A DNA stretch of 33,550 bases from a virus, in the IMG/VR virus record IMGVR_UViG_3300035698_025900, positions 1 to 33,550 of that record; one strand, 5' to 3'. The notes below the pieces were generated by a model, which saw nothing but the letters and a program-made list of their open reading frames with translations, was not told the DNA's origin and searched no databases. Both the position numbers and the translations under genes were made by a program. The stretch's first letter is position 1; each line of letters opens with the position of its first letter. Shown here piece by piece: positions 1 to 7,523 of the stretch.

Positions 1-233
1 ACATAATTGAAGTTATAATTATTGTTCTTATATTTTTCCGACATATTCTCATACCAAGCACGATCACTTTCATAAGAATTTACAATTAGGTTTTTATTTT
101 CATCTACAAACTTTTTAAACACAGAAGAGCTACCATCGCCTGTACCGATTTCTAAACAAAGATTTTCATTGTCGTAATTTAATTTACTTAATTCGCTAAT
201 TAAATATTTTTGATGTGTATAGTACGCACTCAT
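1..233 (-). CDS. Class I SAM-dependent methyltransferase, partial (C-terminus beyond window edge)
   Basis: The gene starts with ATG at 233 and runs off the left edge, so only about 77 N-terminal residues are visible. They contain NLCLEIGTGDGSSSVFKKF, a typical motif I (hydrophobic-E-x-G-x-G-x-G) of Rossmann-fold SAM-dependent methyltransferases, followed by an acidic stretch (NSYESDRAWYENM) at the place where the ribose-binding acidic residue normally sits. It is the last visible gene of the minus-strand glycosylation operon, 26 nt after the GT32-like gene, so a role in modifying a sugar or glycan is inferred. The acceptor cannot be told from this fragment. Confidence 0.6.
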   Translation of the reverse strand, partial: MSAYYTHQKYLISELSKLNYDNENLCLEIGTGDGSSSVFKKFVDENKNLIVNSYESDRAWYENMSEKYKNNNYNFNY

Positions 234-259
234 ATTTTTTCTTTTATTTTATTTGTTAA

Positions 260-1027
260 TTATTTTCTCCAAGACGTATACCATAAATGCATGGCATATG
301 TTACTTCATTAATATATTGATATGTTCTCTTTCTATTTACTTCATTATCTTCTTCTATTTCATGTCTTATACTAGGTGGAACTGGATAGTGAAATTGTCT
401 TGGGAATATAATATTTTTTTCATTTGGATTTTCAGTAACATATCTATAAAACAAATCAGTTAATAGGTGTGCTCCCGTTAATTTAAGAGGGTCACCTACT
501 ATAACTGTTTCATTCTTCTTTATGCGATTAATCATCTCTAAAATGAGGTTATGTTTAGGCTTACATCCCATCATACCGTTATATACCTCTGGAAAACTAG
601 AATATCCTGTTCCCGCAAAAAAATCTAGGTAGACTAAATCATCGAACGGTTTAATACATTCAAAATCAGTATCGATATATACTCCACCGAATTCATATAA
701 TATTTCATACCTTAATATGTCGGATTTTATTCCATAATTATTAGTACTATTGAAATGGTCAATATTTACTAATTTTAAATCTTTTATGTCTGAATCCTGC
801 CATAGTTTATACTCCCAATCTGGATTTTTTTCTTTCCAAGTATTCGCAATTCTTCGATATTTTTCTGGAAATTCACTACCTAACCAGACTTGATGAAACT
901 TTTTCGGAATCGTGTTTAATTTTACACCATAATATTTTTCATAATAATCAGTATATAGTCCATCCAAGACTGCCCAATTATCGTCCTCATTTACATTATT
1001 CCCATTATATTCTTTGAATCTGCTCAT
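260..1027 (-). CDS. GT32-type glycosyltransferase with DXD sugar-binding motif
   Basis: This is a 255-residue protein of the Gly_transf_sug (OCH1-like, GT32) type. IPKKFHQVWLG (residues 40-50) is the usual N-terminal strand, and SDILRYEILYEFGGVYIDTD (102-121) holds the metal and nucleotide-sugar binding DXD (DTD, 119-121). The family moves a hexose from a nucleotide sugar to an acceptor glycan; no signal peptide or membrane segment is visible, so it should act in the host cytoplasm. It lies 2 nt after the FkbM gene and 26 nt before the partial methyltransferase, clearly in one operon. Sugar and acceptor are unknown; virion or host-surface glycan decoration is inferred from context. Confidence 0.85.
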   Translation of the reverse strand: MSRFKEYNGNNVNEDDNWAVLDGLYTDYYEKYYGVKLNTIPKKFHQVWLGSEFPEKYRRIANTWKEKNPDWEYKLWQDSDIKDLKLVNIDHFNSTNNYGIKSDILRYEILYEFGGVYIDTDFECIKPFDDLVYLDFFAGTGYSSFPEVYNGMMGCKPKHNLILEMINRIKKNETVIVGDPLKLTGAHLLTDLFYRYVTENPNEKNIIFPRQFHYPVPPSIRHEIEEDNEVNRKRTYQYINEVTYAMHLWYTSWRK

Positions 1028-1029
1028 AA

Positions 1030-1651
1030 TTAATTTCTTTTAATATAAAATGCATCACCCCATTCGTATGGTGTCATATATGTTTCTATTCTAACAAACC
1101 CGTATTTAGCTAGATATTCATCAATATCAACCATTTGAGTACAATTCTCATATATTTCAGCAACATTAACTTCAGTTAAAATGTAATCGAAATTACTAAT
1201 GAGTTCTCCAAAACTTTCAAAAACCTGTAATTCAGTGCCCTGAACGTCAACATTTAACATATTATATTCACTAATATCAATATTGTTTTGTGGGATAAAC
1301 TCGTCCATCCTAATAAAATCAACAATTTTATCTTCCACATAAGATACATGTGGGTGATACTTCTTATGTAATTTAAGGTCTAATATTGATGAACTTGCAC
1401 CCCCCATTGCTTGATATATGTAATGGCATTTTTTTCGTTTCATTGAAGATACCAATATTAAATGCGGTGTGATTAGGAAATTCTTTAATGTTATTCATTA
1501 GTTTATTGTAGGAATCTACAATAGGTTCAAACCATATAACTTTATCAAATCCGTTTTCCCTATACCAGAACCTCTCTTCTCCAACATTACCGCCAATATG
1601 TATTGCGCCCTTCTTTATGTTGATTAATTTCTCAAAATTTGTTGATATCAT
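1030..1651 (-). pseudogene. FkbM-family methyltransferase split by a frameshift in a G6 tract
   Basis: Two overlapping reading frames together make one FkbM methyltransferase of about 205 residues. The upstream frame (from ATG 1651) has the SAM-binding part: IHIGGNVGEERFWY and the following VIWFEPI. The downstream frame (to stop at 1030) has the second half: GGASSSILDL, LNVDVQGTELQVFESF and YILTEVNVAEIYE. They join naturally at SNGG/GGASSS, which on the coding strand is a run of six G (plus-strand C at 1400-1405). With five G the frame would be continuous; with six, translation ends nine residues later. It could be a phase-variable tract, a real knock-out or a homopolymer sequencing error; the two conserved halves suggest the break is recent. 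FkbM enzymes O-methylate sugars or related hydroxyls. Confidence 0.8.
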
Positions 1652-1655
1652 CTTT

Positions 1656-2384
1656 TTATATTAAATAATCTTTATATTCTGTTCTAATAATTTCATTGTT
1701 TGATGTTGACCTTTTCTTAATGAATGAATATTCTGGAGAAACGAAAAACGTATCCCAAGTACTTCCCCAATTTAAATAAGTATTTCTATCATCATCGAAT
1801 TTATCAATAATAATATTCGCCCCCATACTTGCGGATATTAAAAAAAACACATCGCTTTCATTATCTGAAATAGCTTTCATTTCCGTTATTATCCTATCCT
1901 TCTCTAAATAACAATTCTTTATTGGGACTTCTATATATCTAAAACTAAAAAACCTGTTTAACTCTCGTAAATATGCAGGTCCTACCACAACCACGTTCTT
2001 TTCCTTTAACACGTTTAATAGTTCGATATATTTATCGGAATCTTGTTCATGTGCAATCCTAATAAAATCAGTGTTAAGTAAAACTAAATTAGGATTCATT
2101 ATTTTTAATTTATCGATAGTATTTCGAACCAATCCTAAATTTTTATACCAATAATCAAAACTTTCAATTATATTGTCATCAGAATATCCATACTTTAGTA
2201 ATATTTCCAATAATTCTTTTCCCATTTCAGGGAAATATTGATGTCCATCACAATTTCCAGCATTCGGTCTACTACCATCAATAGCATTCAGTTCACCATC
2301 ATTAAATCTAAGGTATCTAAAATGTTCATTTTTTACGATTTTATCATAAAAAAAACTAAATGGTTTTGTATAGAAAATGTCCAT
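1656..2384 (-). CDS. GT-D fold (DUF1792-like) glycosyltransferase
   Basis: A 242-residue protein with the features of GT-D glycosyltransferases. RYLRFNDGELNAI (residues 23-35) carries the RF-x-DGE motif, and NCDGHQYFPEM follows at 44-54. A central VVVVGPAYL strand (131-139) and FLISASMGAN (181-190) with the small-residue turn before a helix complete the pattern. In studied members this fold transfers a hexose onto bacterial glycoproteins. It is separated by 2 nt from the upstream bifunctional transferase and by 4 nt from the split FkbM gene. Family assignment comes from motif recall, not an alignment, and the specificity is unknown. Confidence 0.65.
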   Translation of the reverse strand: MDIFYTKPFSFFYDKIVKNEHFRYLRFNDGELNAIDGSRPNAGNCDGHQYFPEMGKELLEILLKYGYSDDNIIESFDYWYKNLGLVRNTIDKLKIMNPNLVLLNTDFIRIAHEQDSDKYIELLNVLKEKNVVVVGPAYLRELNRFFSFRYIEVPIKNCYLEKDRIITEMKAISDNESDVFFLISASMGANIIIDKFDDDRNTYLNWGSTWDTFFVSPEYSFIKKRSTSNNEIIRTEYKDYLI

Positions 2385-2386
2385 AT

Positions 2387-3991
2387 TTATTCAAATATTA
2401 ATCTTTCTGTTGTTCTAATACCCCCACTGAAAAAGCCTTTAGGTGATAATGCGGCTTCTTGCGGTATTGTTTTATATTTTAATTTCGAGTTTTTAAAGAG
2501 TGCATAGTTTGCTGATAATTGATCTCTATGGGAGTTTTCATATATTTCATCCCACCAAGTTTCAAAGAATTTAATAGTTCTTTGGTTATTTTTAAATAAT
2601 AGAATACCTGTCGCAAATAAACCATTATCATATTTATATTTTTCTTTTTTATATTTTTCCTTAATCTTTTCAATCATTTCGGGAGTTTCTAAATTTCCAT
2701 ATAGAATACGACTATATTCTTCTTCAATACTATTAGCATCATTATGTTTCATAAACATAAAATCATCATCACCTAATTCAGCTAAATAATCATCAAGATC
2801 ACAATTAATTATAATCCTACTATCTTTCCATATCAAATATTCATAACTTGATAAGTATTTGAAGAAATTCGTTTTAAAATGCCTTGCTAGTTTATAATTA
2901 TCCTTTATTGTACTTCCTGAATTAATGATTTTAATGATTTTCCAGAAATCAGACTCTAACTCATTATTATCACTATAACAAATATAATCCCAATCGTCTT
3001 TTTTACCTTTAGCCGACTCACCAACACTATCATAATTCCCTATTGATGATGTAAAAATACATTTCTTATTTTGTGTTAGTTTAATATTAGGTGGGGGAAT
3101 TTTATTACACTTATTACTATTAAATGTTGAATTTACGTGAGTTAGCCCATCATTTCCAACCTCCTTCCAATAATTAGCTGCATCTAAGCTTTGTATATCC
3201 CGAATATTATTTCCGAACATTTCTCTTGTTTTTTCCTTATAATGAATTATTGGAGAACTATATGTTAGTGCTATCTTTTTTCCTACTTTATTTACGTGGG
3301 CGAATATAAAATCATCACCACCAAAAATTCTTAACGTTGAGGGTATTTTTACATAAAGTTCCTTTCTTATTGAATAGTCCCATCCTTGTGATAATGGAGG
3401 GGATAGAACCTCATAACTTAAATTACTATCGGCTTTAGTATATTTTTCATTGTTTGTTACGTGAATAACAATACCCACTTCGCTTTCAATACTAAAAATT
3501 TTAATTATGTCATCAATAAAGTTATTTGTAAGTCTAGTATCGTTGTTTAGGTAACATAAAATATCACTGTTACAAATACTATAAAAATAATTCCAAACTT
3601 TATTTAAATCAACATTGGTTTTATTTCTAATAACCGTAATTCCTGAAAGATTATCTAATTCCTTTAAATAATCTTTAGTTCCTCTTTCATTTGAGTTTTG
3701 ATCAACTACCCATAATTGAAAATTATTATTTATTTGTTTTGACAAATCACTTACACAATTTCTCGTATATTCTAAATTATTATAGTTAACAATTAAAACC
3801 CCAACCACTAGATTATTATTTTTATTATAGTTCATATCATATTTTTTATAACTTTTCTTAGGATTAACATAATTTCCACTAACATCGATAGGAACAGGTT
3901 TAGCTGTTCTTCTTATGCTTCGTTCCGAACCAGTTTTTGCAGGAGGAACAAATGCAACTTTATTTAATCTTCTTCTGTCTCTATCATTCAT
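2387..3991 (-). CDS. Two-domain glycosyltransferase: GT2 plus DUF616-like domain
   Basis: A 534-residue protein in three parts. Residues 1-60 are basic and low in hydrophobics, with no recognised fold. Residues about 62-275 are a GT-A/GT2 domain beginning VVGVLIVNYNNLEYTRNCV, with LNNDTRL (148-154) in the DXD position and FGGDDFIFAHV (223-233). Residues about 309-525 resemble the DUF616/TOD1-type glycosyltransferase domain: KCIFTSSIGNYDSV, then YEYLIWKDSRI, and a late NGLFATGILLF and RDQLSANYAL. Two catalytic units on one chain suggest successive sugar additions. It lies 11 nt after the upstream GT2 gene and 2 nt before the GT-D gene. No membrane segment is visible. Confidence 0.75.
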   Translation of the reverse strand: MNDRDRRRLNKVAFVPPAKTGSERSIRRTAKPVPIDVSGNYVNPKKSYKKYDMNYNKNNNLVVGVLIVNYNNLEYTRNCVSDLSKQINNNFQLWVVDQNSNERGTKDYLKELDNLSGITVIRNKTNVDLNKVWNYFYSICNSDILCYLNNDTRLTNNFIDDIIKIFSIESEVGIVIHVTNNEKYTKADSNLSYEVLSPPLSQGWDYSIRKELYVKIPSTLRIFGGDDFIFAHVNKVGKKIALTYSSPIIHYKEKTREMFGNNIRDIQSLDAANYWKEVGNDGLTHVNSTFNSNKCNKIPPPNIKLTQNKKCIFTSSIGNYDSVGESAKGKKDDWDYICYSDNNELESDFWKIIKIINSGSTIKDNYKLARHFKTNFFKYLSSYEYLIWKDSRIIINCDLDDYLAELGDDDFMFMKHNDANSIEEEYSRILYGNLETPEMIEKIKEKYKKEKYKYDNGLFATGILLFKNNQRTIKFFETWWDEIYENSHRDQLSANYALFKNSKLKYKTIPQEAALSPKGFFSGGIRTTERLIFE

Positions 3992-4002
3992 AATAATATA
4001 TT

Positions 4003-4635
4003 TTAAAACTTATGCTTATTTCTAATAGCATTTATAGCATCAATCTCACTATTATCATTTGAAGTGATGCCTCTATCTAAGTAATACGCAAAAAAAGTTA
4101 AATTCTTGATTAATTTACCAATATTTCCTTCTTTAACAATTCTTAACCACAAATCCCAATCTTGTAATCTTAATAATTTTTCATCAAACATTGGAAATAC
4201 GTCTCTCCTAACTAAACTCATAGTTGAAATATAATTACCTCTTTTTAAAGCTTCAGCATTGAATTCAATATTAGGAATTTCAAAATTACCATGAATAGGA
4301 TGGGTTTCTGGATGAAGCACAATACCGTGATAACCAGTATATGCGAATGCAAGATTTGAATCATTACTTAAAGCATTATATAACTTCAATATATAATTTG
4401 CTGGCAATAATATGTCATCATCACAGAAAAAGACATATGGTTGTGTTGATTTCTTAAATCCAGCATTCCTTTTTTCAGGAGCACTACCTTCATTATCATT
4501 TACGATAATTTCATTAACATTATTTGCTTCAAGTAATGGTAATACCATATTTTCAAAAAACTCTCTACGGTTTTTACTTAATGGTACAATAACACTAACA
4601 GGTAACCCACCTTCTATTTTATCTACTTTAATCAT
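4003..4635 (-). CDS. GT2-family glycosyltransferase
   Basis: A 210-residue compact GT-A enzyme. LPVSVIVPLSKNRREFF (11-27) is the first strand and nucleotide loop. EIIVNDNEGSAPEKRNAGF (42-60) leads to VFFCDDDILL (68-77), where the DDD binds the metal and sugar nucleotide. LQDWDLWLRI (157-166) matches the ED/QDWD acceptor-side motif that usually supplies the catalytic base. It is shorter than many GT2 enzymes (250-350 aa) but has the complete core. It overlaps the upstream GT-B gene by 8 nt, consistent with translational coupling. Substrate unknown. Confidence 0.85.
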   Translation of the reverse strand: MIKVDKIEGGLPVSVIVPLSKNRREFFENMVLPLLEANNVNEIIVNDNEGSAPEKRNAGFKKSTQPYVFFCDDDILLPANYILKLYNALSNDSNLAFAYTGYHGIVLHPETHPIHGNFEIPNIEFNAEALKRGNYISTMSLVRRDVFPMFDEKLLRLQDWDLWLRIVKEGNIGKLIKNLTFFAYYLDRGITSNDNSEIDAINAIRNKHKF

Positions 4636-5581
4636 ATTTAATATTTAATTCTTTCATTGTTGTTTGTTCAGCATTAACGAACAACTCATTATTTTTTATA
4701 TTTAATTCCTTATGATATTTCACAACCTCATTACGCATGGAATCATAAATACTATCATATTCCCCATCGAGTATATTATATATAATATCTTCTAGTTCAA
4801 ACAAATTCGAATACGTTAAACAATTAACCTCATTAATTAAGCCGTATTCAGTATTTTGGTTCTTATGTATTATTGGTATTGTCCCACAAAACATAGCTTC
4901 AATAAAATTATGACATAAAGGCATCGCAACTCCAGCTAAAGCTATAAAATACTTAAACTTAGATAAATACCCTAACCATTCCTTATCATCAATACTAGCA
5001 ACGTTCGTATCTATCAACACTAACCCATTACCATTATATGATGTATTGTTAAGTACTAATTCATTATCCTTTAATTTATTTAAATTAGTGCTTAAATAAG
5101 TAAATACTTGATGCCTATTCTGAATTTTGAAGAAGTTATTAAAAATAGGTGAACGATAATGATCTGTACTTGCATTTCCAACGAAACAAACATCCATGTT
5201 TTTTTCAGTTGAATGATGATCTATTAAATGTTGTTTGTTTTTGTAAACATTTGGATGCATTGGATATGGTTTAAGACTATCTGAGTCTAAATTAGAATAA
5301 TAATCATATTTTATATGTATATAATCATTATATGACTTCTCATGTTTTCTAATAAAATCAATATTGTCTGAAACTAATATCTCATCCTTTGATGATAAAG
5401 GTATACTGTTAATAATCTCAATATTATTAATATAATCAATATATGCACCATACTTATCGAGATGCTTATAATTTATATTCTCAAATATTTTTACAGTATT
5501 TTTATTATTGTCGCTAAAACTATTAACGATATCAAAGAAATATCTATCAACTAATCCCGTTATTAGAATATTATAGATCAT
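4628..5581 (-). CDS. GT-B fold (group 1-like) glycosyltransferase
   Basis: A 317-residue protein whose C-terminal half looks like a GT-B glycosyltransferase. VCFVGNASTDHYRS (131-144) opens the second Rossmann domain. FKYFIALAGVAMPLCHNFIEAMFCGTIPIIH, read over 209-239, has the E-A-x(2)-G-x-I-P-I signature that contacts the nucleotide sugar. The N-terminal half is divergent and short, and no membrane segment is visible. It starts inside an ATGA overlap with the upstream glycosyltransferase (start 5581, upstream stop at 5578), a hallmark of a coupled operon. The sugar is unknown. Confidence 0.7.
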   Translation of the reverse strand: MIYNILITGLVDRYFFDIVNSFSDNNKNTVKIFENINYKHLDKYGAYIDYINNIEIINSIPLSSKDEILVSDNIDFIRKHEKSYNDYIHIKYDYYSNLDSDSLKPYPMHPNVYKNKQHLIDHHSTEKNMDVCFVGNASTDHYRSPIFNNFFKIQNRHQVFTYLSTNLNKLKDNELVLNNTSYNGNGLVLIDTNVASIDDKEWLGYLSKFKYFIALAGVAMPLCHNFIEAMFCGTIPIIHKNQNTEYGLINEVNCLTYSNLFELEDIIYNILDGEYDSIYDSMRNEVVKYHKELNIKNNELFVNAEQTTMKELNIKYD

Positions 5582-6270
5582 AATTCGTAATATTTTATTG
5601 GTAATTCATCTTTATATTTTTCAACTAATTGTTTTCTATTTTCTTCCCATTGTTGATTTGTCATTCCAACAGATTCATGTAAAACATGTATATCTGACGT
5701 TACGCCAATATTAAGCCCATCTAAATAATTTGGAATACACCAGCTTAAATCATATAAATGAAATCCTTTAAACTCTTCATCGAATTTATGTTCTAGAACA
5801 CTACAATCTGCTGCCATGAATAAACCATCAATTAAAACAACAGGAGTAATCTCACCTCTTTTCATTTCAGAATATGTATTCATCCAAGTCTTCTGACCAT
5901 CAGTATGTGATACCCTACCACACATTTTCGATCTATCTTCCCACCACATACCACTTTTAGGTAATAACGTACTTCCAGCAACTCCTAATATGTGATAATC
6001 TGTATTGTTAAATTTAGTTAACAATAATCTACCCCAGTTATTCGTTAAGTAATGTATATCATTATGACAGAACACCATAATGACATTCTCAGTACTATAA
6101 TCATCTATAGCTTTATTATAAACTTCTGGTAGGCTATATTCGTTAAAATTAGGATAACAAATAACTTGATGTTCACATCCTATAGTATTCTTTACGTGTT
6201 TAATAAACTTATCATTCTCTTCTTCACTTAAATGTGAGGAAAATACTACAACTATTTTATTTTTTTTCAT
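5578..6270 (-). CDS. GT2-like glycosyltransferase (Glyco_tranf_2_5 type), first gene of glycosylation operon
   Basis: A 230-residue protein resembling the Glyco_tranf_2_5 family. KIVVVFSSHLSEEENDKFI (5-23) is the first strand and loop, VIMVFCHNDIHYL (63-75) carries the HND in the DXD position, and IDGLFMAADCSVL (147-159) and EFKGFHLYDLSWCI (166-179) are the conserved C-terminal blocks. It is the first gene of the minus-strand operon. Its ATG lies 2 nt beyond a perfect 14-bp palindrome (6273-6311) that embraces a host-type -7 box, so expression of the whole operon is probably set here. Confidence 0.8.
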   Translation of the reverse strand: MKKNKIVVVFSSHLSEEENDKFIKHVKNTIGCEHQVICYPNFNEYSLPEVYNKAIDDYSTENVIMVFCHNDIHYLTNNWGRLLLTKFNNTDYHILGVAGSTLLPKSGMWWEDRSKMCGRVSHTDGQKTWMNTYSEMKRGEITPVVLIDGLFMAADCSVLEHKFDEEFKGFHLYDLSWCIPNYLDGLNIGVTSDIHVLHESVGMTNQQWEENRKQLVEKYKDELPIKYYEL

Positions 6271-6272
6271 AA

Positions 6273-6311
6273 TTAATTAATATTAGAGGTAAAGCTACTA
6301 ATATTAATTAA
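6273..6311. repeat. Perfect 14-bp inverted repeat, probable operator or hairpin
   Basis: TTAATTAATATTAG (6273-6286) and CTAATATTAATTAA (6298-6311) are exact reverse complements separated by an 11-nt spacer. The structure fills the gap between the BRO-like gene and the glycosylation operon, ending 2 nt before the operon's start codon at 6270. It is pure A/T apart from one G-C pair and is not followed by a T-run, which makes a classical terminator less convincing than a DNA operator. It might also act as an RNA hairpin next to the start codon. Confidence 0.75.
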
Positions 6312-6320
6312 GAAAGGCAA
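6290..6320 (-). promoter_or_regulatory. Host-type promoter for the glycosylation operon inside the palindrome
   Basis: On the minus strand TTG (6320-6318) is followed after 20 nt by TAGCTTTA (6297-6290), which matches the Bacteroidetes TAnnTTTG box in seven of eight positions with the expected spacing. The -7 box lies entirely in the spacer of the 14-bp palindrome, so a protein bound to both arms would cover it. The site lies about 20 nt upstream of the ATG at 6270. Confidence 0.5.
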
Positions 6321-6324
6321 GTGT

Positions 6325-7167
6325 TTATTTTTTCAATGACTTCTTTTTCTTTTTCTTCTCCCTCATTGTTTTAGGCATAACCAATTCCATTTCTTTAGGA
6401 ACTGCACCAAGTGCCCTCATATCCTTAAATAATTCTAAAGCTGATGTCATTCCAATCCTTTGTATTTCGTCAACATCAAATCCATTAGCTCTCATATCAT
6501 CCATAAATGACATTTGAGCTGCTTCAATTTTTCCATCATATCTGAATACTTGCTTAGATGATGTTCTCGCATAGTAAGGTACGCCTCTTTCCTTTGCATC
6601 ATTCATAACGGCTTTAGGTTTCTCACCCGACACCAATAAACAACTATTAGTATTATATTTCATAGCTTCTCCAGCCCCGCCTATTTTATAGTTAAAAGCG
6701 TTAACTCTTATGGATTGTTGACGTTGCACATCATAATTCAAATGTTCATGAATTTTAAGATTGACTACTTTAGCTTGTTGTTCTGCTTTTTTTCTTAAAC
6801 TAGGTAATACTTCTTCCATAACCCAATCACGGAATTCTAACGCTTTAGGTCTATTTGAACGTGCTGCTAATTTATAAAGTCCTGATTCTGAAATTAAAGT
6901 CATTGATGGTGAGTGTTTTGCAGAACTTAATACACTAGCTGTATTAAGTTCATTGAAATATTTTTCGTCTTGACTTTTTTTAAAAACTATATAATCATCC
7001 CCTTTTTTTAAACTAGCATTTGTTATTTCCCGACTCATGTTAGTAAATCCTAGTCGTTCTTTAATCTCAAAACCTAAAAGCCAGAGTTTATTATTTTTAC
7101 CTTCAGCTAATGTTAAATTTCCAAAAATGCCGTCATTAATTTGTTTAATCACATCACTATATTTCAT
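6325..7167 (-). CDS. BRO-N domain antirepressor-like DNA-binding protein
   Basis: A 280-residue protein whose residues about 13-128 fit the BRO-N domain: NGLT-like start at IFGNLTLAEG, WLLGFEIKERLGF (29-41), and the diagnostic LISESGLYKLAARS (91-104) and ALEFRDWVMEEVLPSLRK (109-126). BRO/ANT proteins of phages bind DNA or repressors. Residues after 130 form a separate region with no recognised fold, ending in a lysine-rich tail from a homopolymer-rich stretch. A host-type promoter (7188-7218) precedes it. Its position beside the palindrome at 6273-6311 makes it a candidate regulator of the glycosylation operon, which is inference. Confidence 0.85.
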   Translation of the reverse strand: MKYSDVIKQINDGIFGNLTLAEGKNNKLWLLGFEIKERLGFTNMSREITNASLKKGDDYIVFKKSQDEKYFNELNTASVLSSAKHSPSMTLISESGLYKLAARSNRPKALEFRDWVMEEVLPSLRKKAEQQAKVVNLKIHEHLNYDVQRQQSIRVNAFNYKIGGAGEAMKYNTNSCLLVSGEKPKAVMNDAKERGVPYYARTSSKQVFRYDGKIEAAQMSFMDDMRANGFDVDEIQRIGMTSALELFKDMRALGAVPKEMELVMPKTMREKKKKKKSLKK

Positions 7168-7187
7168 ATCATTTTTTTATTTTTTTA

Positions 7188-7218
7188 CAAAGATATTATT
7201 TTAAATTAAAAAAACTAA
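7188..7218 (-). promoter_or_regulatory. Host-type promoter of the BRO-like gene
   Basis: Minus-strand TATCTTTG (7195-7188) is an exact TAnnTTTG box; 19 nt upstream is TTAG (7218-7215), one mismatch from TTTG. It lies about 20 nt before the ATG at 7167 and abuts the stop of the upstream baseplate gene, so the BRO gene can be expressed separately from the tail operon. Confidence 0.6.
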
Positions 7219-7521
7219 TTATTTATTCATATGATTATTTAAAATAGCTTCATAATCAGCTTTAACTTTCTGGAATGGAAATGGTATACGAACTATAGCA
7301 CCTTCAGGTATTTCCCATTCATTAATATATTCTGGATTCGCATATAAAATGAAAAAATCATAGAACGGTGAACCGTAATATTTTTGAGATGTTTTATCCA
7401 ATCTCATATAATTATTGTTCCAGCTAATATACTTATCACTAGGGTTGACAGGTAAGTTAACATACGGCATACTTTCTACAGTACCATCAGTATTTTTTAA
7501 TATTGCATATCTATCGTACAT
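7219..7521 (-). CDS. LysM-like baseplate protein (gp53/tail protein X type)
   Basis: A 100-residue protein. Residues about 44-78 (SQKYYGSPFYDFFILYANP, then INEWEIPEGAIVRIPFP) follow the LysM-like pattern of small contractile-tail proteins: a Y-x-G turn, a hydrophobic W/F-x-I-L strand, AN/ANP, then a G-x-x-x-R-I-P strand. Such domains occur in T4 gp53 and in P2-like protein X, which join baseplate parts. It sits 2 nt downstream of the large baseplate-type gene and shares its late transcription unit. The choice between gp53-like and X-like cannot be made by eye. Confidence 0.6.
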   Translation of the reverse strand: MYDRYAILKNTDGTVESMPYVNLPVNPSDKYISWNNNYMRLDKTSQKYYGSPFYDFFILYANPEYINEWEIPEGAIVRIPFPFQKVKADYEAILNNHMNK

Positions 7522-7523
7522 AA

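Noticed and set aside
1030-1455. The second half of the split FkbM gene as a separate gene starting at 1455
   Set aside because: The first 17 residues from that ATG are the out-of-frame shadow of the upstream half; homology to FkbM begins only at GGASSS, so it is one broken gene.
6273-6311. Palindrome as a simple Rho-independent terminator for the BRO gene
   Set aside because: The stem is almost wholly A/T, no T-run follows, and it ends 2 nt before the next start codon; an operator around the -7 box fits better.
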